A DNA stretch of 64,000 nt from Perkinsus chesapeaki (lineage: Eukaryota; Perkinsozoa; Perkinsida; Perkinsidae). Below, piece after piece: positions 27,401 through 38,749 of this stretch. The stretch is from assembly GCA_013115145.1 (NCBI GenBank), contig JAAPAO010000134.1:1-64000 (forward strand). Reading direction: 5' to 3'. Position 1 is the first letter of the stretch, and each line of letters starts with the position of its first letter. The notes beneath the pieces were generated by a model. It worked only from the letters and a program-made list of their open reading frames with translations. It searched no databases and had not been told where the DNA came from. A program made the translations under genes and the position numbers.

Positions 27401-30400
27401 GCTCGCCCTAACTCGGTAACGGTTCGTGATCGATTATGACAGTATACATAAAAGGTTTTGTCATGCTTAGGACTCATCATCTTGGAAGTTTCATGTTCGT
27501 AGTCGCTGAAATGATAAAATTAGAACATTTTTTCCGTTTTGGACTACCAAAATCAAAAACACTGTATTTCATTCATAAAACGTTTCATTATTCCCAGCTA
27601 TGCTCCCTTGGTGTGCATTCGGCATGACATTCGATGACTATGATAAGTCCCCAGGGGTGGGGTTCTGCACGGTTCCCGACTGACGCACTCGAGGCCATAT
27701 TGGTCTCAAACAACAACACAAAAGAACTAACTGTTGGCAAAAGAAATGAACCTTCGCCAAGATAATTTGAGTTAAATACCGTAGTTTGATAATTTGCTTC
27801 TAAATTGACAAATTTTTGAAAATTTCGTATTTCTATGAAATGATTTCTCGAGTCAAAACTGACTTCAGAATCGAACTCAGCGACGCTGGTTCCATAAGGG
27901 AGTTCAAACAGCTCACCGTGGCGACCATTGTTTCCATCTCAGAATCGCCAAAGAATTCCGCCCGTGTGCTAATTTAGTTTCCTAATGATCATTTGGCTAT
28001 CAAATGCTGATCGTTGCAATAATTCCTACTCCTACTATGGCGTAGTAATCGTAGAAGTGACCAAATTTGAATAAGAAACAATCTTAAATGAAAATCATTT
28101 TTTTTCGTTAAGAATGACGGCTCCCCTAATAACTATGAAACTAGTAAAACGAATCTCATATAATATTATCCCTCAATCAGAATGAGTCACTGCGCCACGA
28201 AATTACCTGTAGAAGTTATCCAGGGAGATACCATGTACCTTCGGCGAGTATGACAGAACCCATTGCTGACAAAAAACTAAATTCGACAAAAGTAATGATA
28301 TGAGTGAAATGCAAGGAAGCGAATTGGAGGAGGGATAAGTCGAGCTATTATTTTTTCCAACAGTCTGGTGAAAAAAATTGATATTATTTTGATAATATTT
28401 TTCCTTTATTTTCTAAGATTGTAACTCACTAACGCCATAAGTCGCTTTTGGCCTCACTGGTTTACAATCGATTGATGGATCGACACCCGATAAAGTCTGA
28501 CTACGCGTGCAGATACTCAAATGATGAGCCTGCGTTTGCCCGGGTGAGGGGTGACCACCACGATAGAAGGCAGGAAACGGCGATAGATCTTCCGTAAAGT
28601 CTTACCGTAAATCTAAGCATGATTGGTAAATGCTCCGACAGAGTGGCCGCCGCCTTCCTAGTTAGCAACCAAGGATCTTTGACCTCCAAGTGACTGACAA
28701 TATCACAATAAATACCGTCATACCTTTTCTTCCACTAACTTCTGAATATACTGCTTTGCGCTCTCGTCATCGATCGGAATTGTCAAAAGAGGTGCTGTGG
28801 CTTCATCAACCTCATCTTCCGACGACCCTTGTAGCTCACTAATAGGGACCACGCTAACCTGGAGAACAATTTCGCGGCGGGCGACTTTCATTCCTACTCT
28901 AGATGAGACTGTCGGCATCCCAGGACGTCCCTTGACGTCTCCCTTATCGCCGCCTTTCTGCTCATTCCCGTTCATACCGCTCTCTTCTACAACAAGCGAG
29001 CTTTCCATGATATACCTCTCTACGACGTACCATCTCCCAAGCCCATTTTTGCCAGTTCATCAACAACCGCGCTGCAACTGAATGGCACTTCTGTGAGGGT
29101 GCTTAATTCTGCCGGTCCACCGTCAACTGAGAATTCAGTTTCTAAGGGATCGATATCGACCACGACCGTACCTCTCCTGGCCTCGGTAATGTCGTCTATT
29201 ATATCAATCAAACCATGCGCCACTTTATAAAGCTTTTCTCGACTCGGAAACTGAGTACGCATAATTACGGGGACATAATACTAAAAATTTTAAATAAAGT
29301 ATTTAACCACTTTTTCCAGTTCACCTGTGACACCCCAAAATGCTCAACTCTCAGGCAATCAAGATTCTCAATAAAAAAGCCCTATACCGCAACCATATGA
29401 CAATGCCACGATGACATCTTTTGTATCTCTCTATCGGCAACTAGTTCTTCAGTAAAAATGCAAGTTAATATTTTCCCCTCTTCCCGACGTACTTGAAACA
29501 CCACAACATTATCGTCAGGTGTCGGTGGGGTTTCCCGCTGCTGCCGCTGTTGTCGAGCCTTCGTCTCGCCTGGACTGCCGGCGTCACTTCGGTCCGAGAC
29601 GCCTTCTGACGCCACTCGATGCTTACGTCGACCATGCAGCGTTGTCAACTAAAGGGAATCAATTAAATGGGGCTTAGAGGGAAAATATGAATTAGTAATA
29701 CTAACACAAAATTTTCCTGCAAACCGGGTTTTTTACAAACCCAAACCCGGAAAGAATCCGAATTACTGATTTATAATGATAAATTGGATTAATGGACATA
29801 TTATTAAAATAATATGGACATATATAGACACGGGAAACTTGAGAAGGGAGTAACAGTAATTCCAATTCTTATCGCTACCATGAAACTATAGCTTGTATAA
29901 AGTAATAAAGAGAATAAAGTATGACAATAAAGTATGAAGTAGCCTTAAAGTTGATTTAAGGTTCACAATTATAAGAGGACAAACAATCCGGATGCGATAA
30001 GGGTAACAACCATTATCCCTTCCCGTCGGGGGGTCCCCGATGAAATTGACTATTTCCTTTACGATGACTATTTTTCATCTACCGTAGCAAATTATGTGCT
30101 GCAAATAGGCATATCTAAATCGAACAACCGTTTCATGTCATTACACTGCCTCTAGAATCACCGCGCCGGCATCAGGTCCGCCTACCTGAAGCTGCAAGAA
30201 ATGCGCTGCATACTCATCGGGGTCAACTTCACCGTAATGACCAAACGCACCTGAGGAAAATTCAGTATGAGCGAAGAGTGAGTTTCGCAGCAGACCCTTT
30301 ATGGGCCGGAGGATTTGGTGGAAACCGGAGAAAATGCTATCTTTTCGTTCGCCAGGGAAAATTCGTATTGAACTTCGTAACGCATCAAAATCTAAACGGC

Positions 30401-31776
30401 GCCGCGAAGCTCTAAAGGCGCTGATTGGGAGGCTTATTACTTCTACACGTGCCCAGATGCTAATACGGATTATGCGCTTTAGAATAGATGACATACTTGT
30501 TGACAATATAAGGAACGCGCTAAAGCTGGTTATATACAAATGGGATTTTAAGAGGCGACGATAAAAGAAAATATTTTAAAAACAGTCAAGACGATAAGCC
30601 TTGTCCAAGGAAGATTCGTTCGACAAGTTACCAACAGTATTTTTGACCGGACTGAACTCACATCAGTGTTTATTACTACTACCCACATAATGTGGTTATC
30701 CTTCACCCTCTATTTTGAGATATCTATGAAAGGGTTAATGCGTCTAATTCAGCCCGTATAAAGCTGGCAGTAGCAGTTCGTAGCTTTTCACTTCATCAAG
30801 ACGACGTATGTTGTATTCAGTATATTTAATTTTCGTGTCTTCCATTATACTACCCTTGGGCATCTGATCCGAGTCGAGCTCATCAGTCGGCACGGTAACC
30901 GCTCCGCATTCTACTAAATCACGCAAATCTATATAAACCTGAAAGCAGGCTTAGCTAGTTCAGCAGGGCAAAGCCTTCACCGTACTTGATAAGCCCCCAT
31001 GCCTTCCGTCCGCACACGTTCAAATCGCGGGTCCGGCTCGAAATGCAATGTTGATGCACTCTCTGATATTGTCAATAGACCAGGCGCCTGATAACAAGTA
31101 TGGCAGATGAGCTTTTAAGAAACCAACAACGCCAGAAAAATATAGAATTTGTATATATAAAAATAAATAATGGTATAATGTAAGATGCAACTTCCTCATT
31201 ACAATCGGTTCGTATGGATGATCAGCCTATTTTCTTAATTAGCTCAACCCGCAGCCCGATGAAAGTGTATCGAGCGACCGTGCATCGGCGCAAGTCGCTT
31301 CATAATATTAGTAACCTTCAATACCATTAAACCGCATCCTCGCTGATGGAAGGAAGTGACATGAAAATAAATATCGTTATTTTCGACATCACTCTGCTCT
31401 CCAGTGAAGGAACGTAATACAGCATGTAGTTCGTGATGCTATAAATAAGTTTTATAGGAATGTAATAACATTTTAAGCAGTCAAGAAGTCCTTCGAAAAA
31501 TACTTTTTTCATATTTTTCTTTCTTTCTTTCTTTCAAACGAAACTTTGTTTCCAACTCAGCAAATGATTGATTTCCCCATATAGTACTACCTTGACATTT
31601 GGTGTACAAAACCAGGCATGCTCCCGCAAAAATATACTAGTATGAGCCAGACCAGCCCCCTCATTGAGATTTCCTGAATCACACCAATTAGCGACTTCTG
31701 TCTCTTTTTGTGTCGTACCGCTCTCTTCTATAATTGCCTGTGGAGTCCCCACTTGTACGGCTTCGTCTGTTGCCAT
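24484..31776 (-). CDS. OXR1-like protein: GRAM-like domain plus C-terminal TLDc domain
   Basis: TLDc proteins (OXR1/NCOA7/TBC1D24 group) protect against oxidative stress and regulate the V-ATPase. The start at 31776 opens exon 31591-31776. Exons 30986-31087 and 30792-30938 carry a GRAM-like segment (APGLLTISESASTLHFEPDP, then GAYQVYIDLRDL). Charged exons lie at 29.4-29.65, 29.0-29.26 and 28724-29008. The TLDc domain is assembled in phase from 28606-28683, 28207-28265 (QWVLSYSPKVHGISLDNFYR), 27155-27270 (SILLIKDTEGTVFGALCMSQ), 27021-27112 (SWVFTFGKHGYEKGN), 26894-26977 (GRLVIGGGGKGGSS) and 24484-24594 (SSEDFIIQDVEVWSL, stop). The 2.3-kb last intron contains an antisense retrotransposon remnant. 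Three introns share a common motif. Joins between about 30.8 and 28.7 kb are not fully resolved; the TLDc call itself is firm. Confidence 0.85.
25161..26579 (+). pseudogene. Remnant of a non-LTR retrotransposon with restriction-like endonuclease (R2/NeSL/CRE type)
   Basis: 3' fragment of a reverse-transcriptase ORF read in three successive frames. Frame 1, to 25567, carries the RT tail (GLKFDLPKCAW, YLGSETYTYLGIP, INTWAIPVVYYP). Frame 2, from 25564, starts at SGGRGLINIEDIW and carries a CCHC-like knuckle (CRLCGVEVETLYHIASSC), RHNRIARLVY and the endonuclease core KPDILCVLDIRKIVIVAEIA. Frame 3, from about 26345, resumes at KYQHTLLQELALLYPGY and ends GGPPVGIL at 26576. This is the domain order of elements encoding a PD-(D/E)xK endonuclease downstream of RT. 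Two frameshifts, and an apparent loss of the segment usually preceding GGRGL, make it inactive. The 5' boundary near 25161 is where the reading frame fades. It lies antisense inside the last intron of the TLDc gene. Confidence 0.85.
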
Positions 31777-32569
31777 CAGACGTTATTATTAATAAAAAGC
31801 AATGAGAAAAAACTAAACGAAAAAACAGATTTTCCTGTTTAGTGATAAAATTTACGCTTCCGCTCACACTCGTAGGCTTCCTGAAAAATAGGGAAATTTA
31901 TGGGGAAATATTTTGCTCTTTGCCGAAAAAACATCTCTACTGAGAGTCCTTAATAACATAGGAACAATCAGAAGTTAACGTCTTAAAACATTACTAAGGT
32001 ACAGGGCAAAAAAGTCGGTAAAAAATCCCGCAATAGAAAATGGAATTCATTTCTAACGCAAGGGAAGTACCAACGAGCACTTCAAGTACGCGATTGAAGA
32101 GAACACAAGGGAGGGAATACTACCCGAGAGGAAAAGTATAACTGAAAGGGAAATGCAATAGAATCCAACTACAAGATACTATTCAGAATGATTAAGTGAG
32201 AATCATTTCGACAACAATATAACTCCTGATTTCTTCTTTCCCACGCAACTTAGACAGAAATGATTCGTTGACAGAAATATAGATTGTATTCAAGAACGAC
32301 ATACGTGCCATCTTGATATAAAGAAATATATGCAATAATTACACTGAAAAATTTGTTATTCCAACTTTTAACACAAGCTTCAAAGATTACAGTCAACCAT
32401 AAGACCTACAAAAATATGCTACCACGACTTGTCATTTCGTCACTTGTGAAGTATTATTCCCGCCTTGATGATCACTAGAATGAATATCGCACAAATAGGA
32501 AATGGATTTATCCATAGCCAATCCATCATTCCAGTTAACACAACCACCACATCCTCAAACGCTTTTCCG

Positions 32570-33148
32570 CTATAACATGATCCTTAAGATTCCTCTACAC
32601 TTCCCCGATCGCCTATCAACTCCCTGTATAGAATCCCATACCGTCTCCAGCCCAATCCACAAAGGTTCGGTGTAAGGCCAAGGATCCAGGAGCAACACGC
32701 TAGCCGTTTCCGCGTCAAAAGCAGCAATCGGCGCGAAATGGCCATCCCAGGGAATTTGTCCGGCAAGAGTCATATCATAATTCAGAATAAAAAAACCTTC
32801 ACGGTGCGTAAAAAGATTCTTTAATTCCTCCACATTCCGCGGTTGCACAATTTCTGTCTCCCATTTGAACACCGCAAAGCAACACTCACGCAGCTCAGCT
32901 AGCGTCAGGCCATGCTTCAAAAGCGTATCTTTTCGCACTGGGAAGAATTCAGATTCCATAATTTCCGCATCGCTCATCATCTTTCCCTCCACAGACGCTT
33001 TTATCATCGCCACTGACGCCACACCGCAAGTGGCATGCGTTTGCTGTCGTCGAAAGAAGGATATCCCAAAATCTTCACAGTGCGCAAATCGTCGAAGGCC
33101 TTCTTCAGAGCGCAATAAACATACCGCATTCTCATATCTAGCAAGCGT
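32570..33148 (-). CDS. Phytochelatin synthase-type enzyme (peptidase C83), catalytic domain only
   Basis: C83 enzymes are papain-like and use glutathione: they make phytochelatins for heavy-metal binding or cleave glutathione conjugates. One uninterrupted frame encodes about 190 residues with the triad in order: Cys in THATCGVASVAM, His in IPWDGHFAPIAAF, and Asp in VLLLDPWPYTEPLW. GFFILNYDMTLAGQ and the N-terminal SEEGLRRF...FFRRQQTH also follow the family pattern. There is no cysteine-rich C-terminal half as in plant enzymes. The frame is open to about 33148 but has no in-frame ATG (codons begin ACG CTT GCT), so the start must come from an upstream exon or a non-ATG codon. No intron is needed in the rest. 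Confidence 0.85.
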   Translation of the reverse strand, partial: TLARYENAVCLLRSEEGLRRFAHCEDFGISFFRRQQTHATCGVASVAMIKASVEGKMMSDAEIMESEFFPVRKDTLLKHGLTLAELRECCFAVFKWETEIVQPRNVEELKNLFTHREGFFILNYDMTLAGQIPWDGHFAPIAAFDAETASVLLLDPWPYTEPLWIGLETVWDSIQGVDRRSGKCRGILRIML

Positions 33149-33548
33149 TCATCCGAACTCATACAGATGTTATAAGACCGCCCTCTGGACTAAGAATAGC
33201 TTAACTAGATGCTCTTAACTGAAGAATGTGCTAAGAATAGAAACCTTTTTCTGAGCAACTTTCTATCGTATCCTACCACCATACTTTAACCTAAACGAAT
33301 TTAAGCGTAACGACCTTTAACAAATTCATTTCGAGCGGATCCCCGTTCTCCGGCTCATTCTTTGTTATGAATCCTACAGCCCGCAATTATCCTGCCGAAA
33401 AATGAGGGAGGACATATTCCTCTTCGTTTCAATGGTAACTGACTAATAATTCTATCTCTCCTAAAGTGAAGCCCTAAGTGGAGCTTCTATCTGTCCTATC
33501 AATTCTGTAGAAGTTAAATATTAATTATATAATACGGTATTCATTAAT

Positions 33549-33661
33549 ATCATAGATACTGATAATTTAATATTATAGATACTGATGATTTAATATTATA
33601 GATACTGATAATTTAATATTATAGATACTGATAATTTAATATTATAGATACTGATAATTAA
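33549..33661. repeat. 23-bp AT-rich tandem repeat (about 5 copies)
   Basis: Five near-identical copies of a 23-bp unit (TAGATACTGATAATTTAATA plus TTA), one with GATGATT instead of GATAATT. It lies in non-coding sequence upstream of the C83 gene. Confidence 0.9.
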
Positions 33662-33891
33662 TGAAGTCATTGAATAATCAATTTAATAACGAGTGTAATA
33701 GTGAGATTAATAATGATGAAAGGGGTTATTAATGTATGATACATAGTGACTGCACACTATCAACACTCGCCACTTGAACATTTCTAGTGATTCAATAACG
33801 GATTTAATAACGATTAACATAATAAAATGATTATCTGTTGCATCACCTTCCCGATGTTAATACATACTCACTAAGCACTATCCATACTCAC

Positions 33892-34022
33892 TTTTTAAAC
33901 ACCTTCAATGCTTCCACTCTCGACAGGTTTTTCCTGCTCACTAATCCCTCGACAGAGTCCCGCCGTTGTCGCTCGCGGAAGGAATCTTCCAGAAGTATTT
34001 CGATACCACTGATTTCTCTCAT
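33892..34022 (-). CDS. Possible first coding exon of an unidentified gene
   Basis: An ATG at 34022 opens a 43-codon, highly charged frame (MREISGIEILLEDSFRERQ...) that ends at a strong donor (AAAAA|GTGAGTATGG). Alternating acidic and basic residues suggest a helix. I found no convincing following exon downstream and recognise no family. It could be a chance open frame. Confidence 0.3.
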
Positions 34023-34302
34023 TAATTTTTAATAGGAAACTGGACGTGCCAATAGCTGGTAAACTGAAGACCTCCACAGTAACAAAACCTGTAGGATCTA
34101 CAATGTTGAGAGACCGTCCTTTCTTTAAACTGAACACTTACTAGGACCTTTGAGAAGATCCACTCAGATTGCCTCTTCGCGTAAGTGTTTGTCAAAAGTT
34201 GTCCGTCTGCTTGTTATAGATTCATAATGCTCTTTCGCGTATCGAACTTCTTAGAAAGTAGTCCAAGTGATTTCAAGACAGAAGAAAATCGGTTTGAAAA
34301 TG

Positions 34303-34367
34303 ATAACCCAGGTATCGAACCCGGGTCACATGTTTAAAAGACACTATGCTCAACGAACTAAGCTACG
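34303..34367 (-). pseudogene. Degenerate tRNA-Lys(UUU)-like sequence
   Basis: Read on the minus strand, this has a D arm (TAGCTTAGTTCGTTGAGCA), an anticodon-like loop CTTTTAA (UUU) and a T arm with stem CCGGG/CCTGG around TTCGATA. The anticodon stem has mismatches and no 3' acceptor strand pairs with the 5' side, so it is probably a decayed or truncated tRNA copy. Confidence 0.35.
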
Positions 34368-34455
34368 GAAATGATCGCACAAACGCTAAATTATTCTGGC
34401 CGTACTGAGAAGACTTTCGATGAACTGTGAGGACTCTGGGCCTATAACATAACTT

Positions 34456-34908
34456 TTATGTCAACCTCACTTGCGTTGGAGGACTGGATGTTCTCGCGGT
34501 TCTCGAGAAGGTATGCTTAAAGTGATACGTTTGTTTAAACGTATCGTCTGAGTTCTGACCCGCACACTCGATCGCGGAATGTGTTAGAGGTGCGGATCCA
34601 TGAAAAAATGGTTTAAAAGATGGCCAAAACCCCACGGTTTCGAAAATAGGAGGCAACGCCGAATAAACCATCGGTAGCACAGATAGAAGGATCAAAGTGA
34701 TAATGGCAATATTGTGCCTCAACACGATCGGTGTGAAAGGGGTCTGGGGTTTTACTAACTTGGTCTGGAAATGGTGTAGGCCGATTCGCAGACTCACAAC
34801 AGTAGTAGCCATTCCTATCCGTGGGGTGATCTCTGGTGTAGTAGGCAAAGAGCTAAGAGAATTGAGAGGAACAAACGGACTAACTCTGCGGCTTGCTGCC
34901 ACTGACAT
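34456..34908 (-). CDS. Hypothetical protein with one transmembrane segment
   Basis: A continuous 150-codon frame from the ATG at 34908. The N-terminus is Ser/Pro-rich and basic, followed by one hydrophobic span (NIAIITLILLSVLPMVYSAL) near residues 80-100 and a Ser/Thr-rich tail. The frame stays open upstream to about 35013, adding 35 codons if an earlier start is used. A perfect hairpin (9-bp arms at 34524-34545) lies inside the frame. No family is recognised. Its length and hydrophobic span make it better than random, but it may be a chance ORF. Confidence 0.35.
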   Translation of the reverse strand: MSVAASRRVSPFVPLNSLSSLPTTPEITPRIGMATTVVSLRIGLHHFQTKLVKPQTPFTPIVLRHNIAIITLILLSVLPMVYSALPPIFETVGFWPSFKPFFHGSAPLTHSAIECAGQNSDDTFKQTYHFKHTFSRTARTSSPPTQVRLT

Positions 34909-35269
34909 ATGAACGTGTTGAATAAATGCGTATATATGGGCTCTGCTAGCCTGGGTCAGGAAGCCAAACAGATATAAGGGCGAATAACAGACGCACCTTA
35001 CAGGGTAACACAATCAAAAAGGGCCGACCCGTATCCAACTTAAACGCTCAGATTCAAGGGGGTGTTGCCTCTGCTGTTAAGGGGGGTTTCAGCAAGTCCA
35101 GCAAGCGTTGAACTTGTCCAGTGGATGAGGCCGTGTAAAAGCCCTTTCTCTCGTGCGCTAGGTTTGCTCGTAACGCAATTCATAATCGATAACACAGACA
35201 TCTTTCACTCAACATGTGATTGATAAACAATAATAGGTTAACCTGTCATCACTCATGACAACCTCAAGT

Positions 35270-35893
35270 CTAGAATTTGTGAACAAAATAGGTCGCATCT
35301 GAATGAACCGAAGATAAGAAAAGTAATAAAAACGAAACCCCTACCCTCGTGATCGAAAGTCTCAAAGTATTTTGGAAAACGTTGGAATACTTCAGCCTTC
35401 GCCGATCCCCTAGGTGGTGACGCATACACGACTTTAACATTGGGCCATCTCTTTGGTATCTATAATATGGATGCCCCCTGCGAGAGGGAGGGTGCCCTAC
35501 ATCTTCTAGTGCCTTTGATACCAACTCTTTCCCGACTTTCACGTCGACTTCCTTCATAAAAAGGTAAATATAAATACCATCTTCATCTTTAAGGTTCAGT
35601 TCAGGACTAAGCAATACAAAACTGCCCAAAAGCAGACCACTCCAGATTCCTTACAAGCGTCTTCGAACTACCATCGGAAGATCAAAGGGAGACAGTGTCA
35701 CATAACCCAGTTGTTCCTGAAGAACACCACTCACTTCCTGTGCCAGTAACGTTCCTACTTTCTCGACGTCCCCTTCTTTACGTACAGCAACATAGTAATG
35801 GTCTTCCGGATAGTTCTCTGAAGAGCCGACAATTTCTCCTTCCTTTTTCAGCCTGTATTCAACATTTTGCTCATCTTTCTTGTTAAAACTCAT
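35270..35893 (-). CDS. GNAT-family N-acetyltransferase, paralogue 1 (no signal peptide)
   Basis: Five exons (35759-35893, 35655-35716, 35501-35606, 35345-35459, 35270-35298) give 148 residues with introns of 42, 48, 41 and 46 bp, in phases 0, 2, 0 and 1. The fold order matches its neighbours: first strand NVEYRLKKEG, second strand YYVAVRKEG, then EQLGYVTL, the CoA-loop helix VGKELVSKALEDI, KRWPNVKVVYA and a final strand ATYFVHKF. GNAT enzymes move an acetyl group from acetyl-CoA to amines. The usual R/QxxGxG/A CoA loop is weak here (DVKVGKEL). Unlike the upstream paralogues it starts MSFNKKDEQ without a signal peptide, so it may be cytosolic or its first exon may be missing. Identity comes from shared intron positions with the array. 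Confidence 0.7.
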
Positions 35894-36669
35894 GAACTTC
35901 GCCTCGCGCGAGGTCGGTACACCAAAAGGGCTACCTCGTTCAACCTAACACCTTGGTTATTGATGCTGATAATAGACGCATACTTTAGGGTTATCTCCGC
36001 CCCCTTTGTTTTCACTCGTGTGGCCAGCCTGTTTGCCTCCTAATGCTTGGTGGGTATTCCACGGGAGGCATGCAAGCACGGTGATGAGAAAGGTTCTCAT
36101 GAAAGATGGTGGAAACTCTGATACGATGGCCTTAATCGATCATCGACATTCGACAGTGGACACGTGATGAACATAGATTTCTCCAATCTATCAAACCAGC
36201 CAGGTATGGCTGAAACGACGATCTCCCTGGTCCTCATGACAACCTACGTGCAACCATGCTACAACCTAGGTGCCCCGGCTACTGCCTAAAGTAGACGAAT
36301 TCCCGTCAATCCCTAAAAGGGAGGTGAAGCCCAGACTCCTGAGCAGATTCTCAGAAGGCCGATGGAAGCCTTACTCTCACGATAAGCAATATGACTGGTG
36401 AACGGGATAGTATTACAACACAGAGCAAAGGGAAGGAACAGCATCGCACACAAGAACATGTATTCGATAAATATGGAGGATTGGATAATATCTTTTTATC
36501 TGGGATTGAATGACAATAACATTTAGTAGTGTTATCCAAATGCCGTATAACAAATATCATCAATACTCGTTTTTTAATAAGTTTTACATCATATGAGGAA
36601 AGACGCAGAAAAAAGTGAAATCGGAAATAAGTACAGTATTAATAATGTGAATTCCTCTGTAGTATCTCA

Positions 36670-38212
36670 TCATTTCTTATTGCCGATGGCAGGATACTTG
36701 TAAATGTAAAGCTTGTTCTTGGGGAAATCTGAGAGGAATTGCCGTAGTACAAACATGCAAGATGTAACACCGATTTTCACAAACAGCAACCACGTCGCGA
36801 ACCACGTGCCCGCCGAGGTCGCCTACCAGAGTCCTGTCCAATATATCTAAATAGGCTATCCGGCGCTGACGCATCGTCAATGGGTGGAGCCGGCCCGTGC
36901 TCCATCGATACAACCGCGAACGTGAGGTCTGGATGGTTGGCCTTGATCTAATACATGGAAATTTTCTCTCAAGGGTGACCGACAATCATACCTGCTGTAA
37001 TGCCGATAGTATCAACTGCATCTCCAGTGTACTGCTGGCGCCTGGTTTGGGCAACACGTTTGCAGATCTTAAGAAAGCGGAGGCTTTCGTTGTCACCATC
37101 TTACCGCTGCATACCGAGAAACCTACATCCTGACAACACCGGCAGGCTTACATTTTTTCTTTTGCACGGGGTCGGGCAGAGCCCGGAGCTGTTTGAGGAG
37201 GCCTTGTCGAGCCTGATATATCGGGGAGTCGCATAGGAAACTCGAATTGATTCACCTCAGTTGAAGTCACGTCGTCGTGAATTGTACACGTGATATGAAC
37301 TCCTGGTGTTCTCGGACCGCAAGAAGCTGGCTTCGGGACCGGTTGATCATTCACAGAGGGTGCTTGATCGGGCTCAGTGGGGTACTCGTAAATGTACCAC
37401 GGGAAGCCTTTTGCGGAAGCTAACAAGAGAAAACTAACAATTACCCAACAGATATGCGTTGACAACAGAAGATACTTAGTAGGTAATCTAACAATTACTA
37501 GATAATATCTTGTAAATACATACTGTGTTTGGTAACCGAGCTTTGGTTAGCTCACGAATAGAGAGGTTAGCGTTCTGATTCACGAGAGTTTACTCAAGAA
37601 ATTAAATCCTGCACTTTCAAAGACTCCTTGTGGTTCTCTCATGTCCTTCATTCCATACACGCGTTTCACTTCTGGCCACTTGGCTCTAATCTGAGATAGC
37701 GAGATCGTTTGAGTGTAGTGGATTGCGATAACTGAATACATCGTCCAATGCTAATGTTAGCACTTTCTCCTCGAGTCCTGTATTCCCGTTCCCTAGAGGG
37801 TGGAGAATTCTTGTCTCTACGACATCTTCAGTTTGAACTTCTTTCGGACTAAGCGAATACAAAAGATATAATAACTACTCTCCTAAAAGCTATATGCCAT
37901 TACATCTGCTTTCGTATGAAGTCATGCACTTGGCCCCTCCACGCTTTTACCGCCACAGGCTGGAAAAACAGGAGTATCGGACTGCAAATCCGCTTTGATC
38001 ACCTTCTCTCCACTTATCGGATTTATTGCCCCGAAATAATGAACATCGTCGGGCATTGGTCTTCTGAAACCCGCTTCCTTAGCAGTCAGCGATCTGTATT
38101 CGAAGTCTTCAGCATTTAACCTTGTTAATGGCTTCGACTGCTGGGATGATTTTATCGATAATTGATAAGAGATGTTGATAAGACAGATAATAAGGAGGAG
38201 GGAAGCTCTCAT
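36670..38212 (-). CDS. Secreted tandem-GNAT protein, paralogue 2 (two GNAT-like domains)
   Basis: Eight exons (38003-38212, 37904-37959, 37740-37848, 37594-37690, 37152-37419, 36992-37106, 36827-36947, 36670-36728) join in phase to 344 residues. A signal peptide (MRASLLLIICLINISYQ) precedes GNAT unit 1: EDFEYRSL, VAVKAWRGQV, LTLALDDIRAKWPEVKRVYG, then FPWYIYEYP. A linker rich in Pro leads to unit 2, which keeps the same later exon boundaries: LILSALQQIKANHPDLTFAV and a final NKLYIYKYPAIGNKK before the stop. The second unit lacks an obvious first strand and a clear CoA loop, so it may be a decayed or non-catalytic copy. Intron phases match the single-unit paralogues at the shared positions. 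Treating both units as one gene depends on the 174-bp intron 37420-37593, which joins in phase. Confidence 0.7.
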
Positions 38213-38749
38213 TAATACTATTAACTCCTAAGATACATTACAGAGCATGGCCCTCGATGGTCCGTATAATGGAACTTCTAAAATCGACACCGCCCGAGGT
38301 TCCCTAGCCGTCTCGTCTCGTAATTATCGATGGCGTGCGCACACTGGCTTGAGTAATGTGTAATCGGGAGAACGACGCCAAATGATGGTGTAAGTCTTGG
38401 AGGATCTAAGAGCAGTTCAAAAGAGCTTTAATGTTCTGTCTGAGATCAACGGTCTGACCGTCAACCACCATGGAAAACTAAAGAGTTGCTATCGGCAACT
38501 TGCAAATGAAAAGTTTGGTGGTGTGAAAATGCAAGAACTGAGTCTTATTGACAACGGCAAAATGGCAAAATGCTGCTGCAAGAAGAGCCTTACTAGGAGA
38601 GTATAACAGCCCGCCAAATTGGCGGCGCCAATGTGTAAGCCTGTGCATTAAGCACAACGCGAAGCCTAGATGAAGATAAACACCTCAAATAACATGCAAC
38701 TGATAAACTTAATGGACATTGTCCATTGGACAACATACAAATGGAGGTT

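Noticed and set aside
37148-37465. A separate secreted protein starting MSTHICWVIVSFLLL
   Set aside because: A TTGTTAG acceptor at 37420 and phase-correct joining show that the coding part is exon 5 of the tandem-GNAT gene. The apparent signal peptide is intron sequence.
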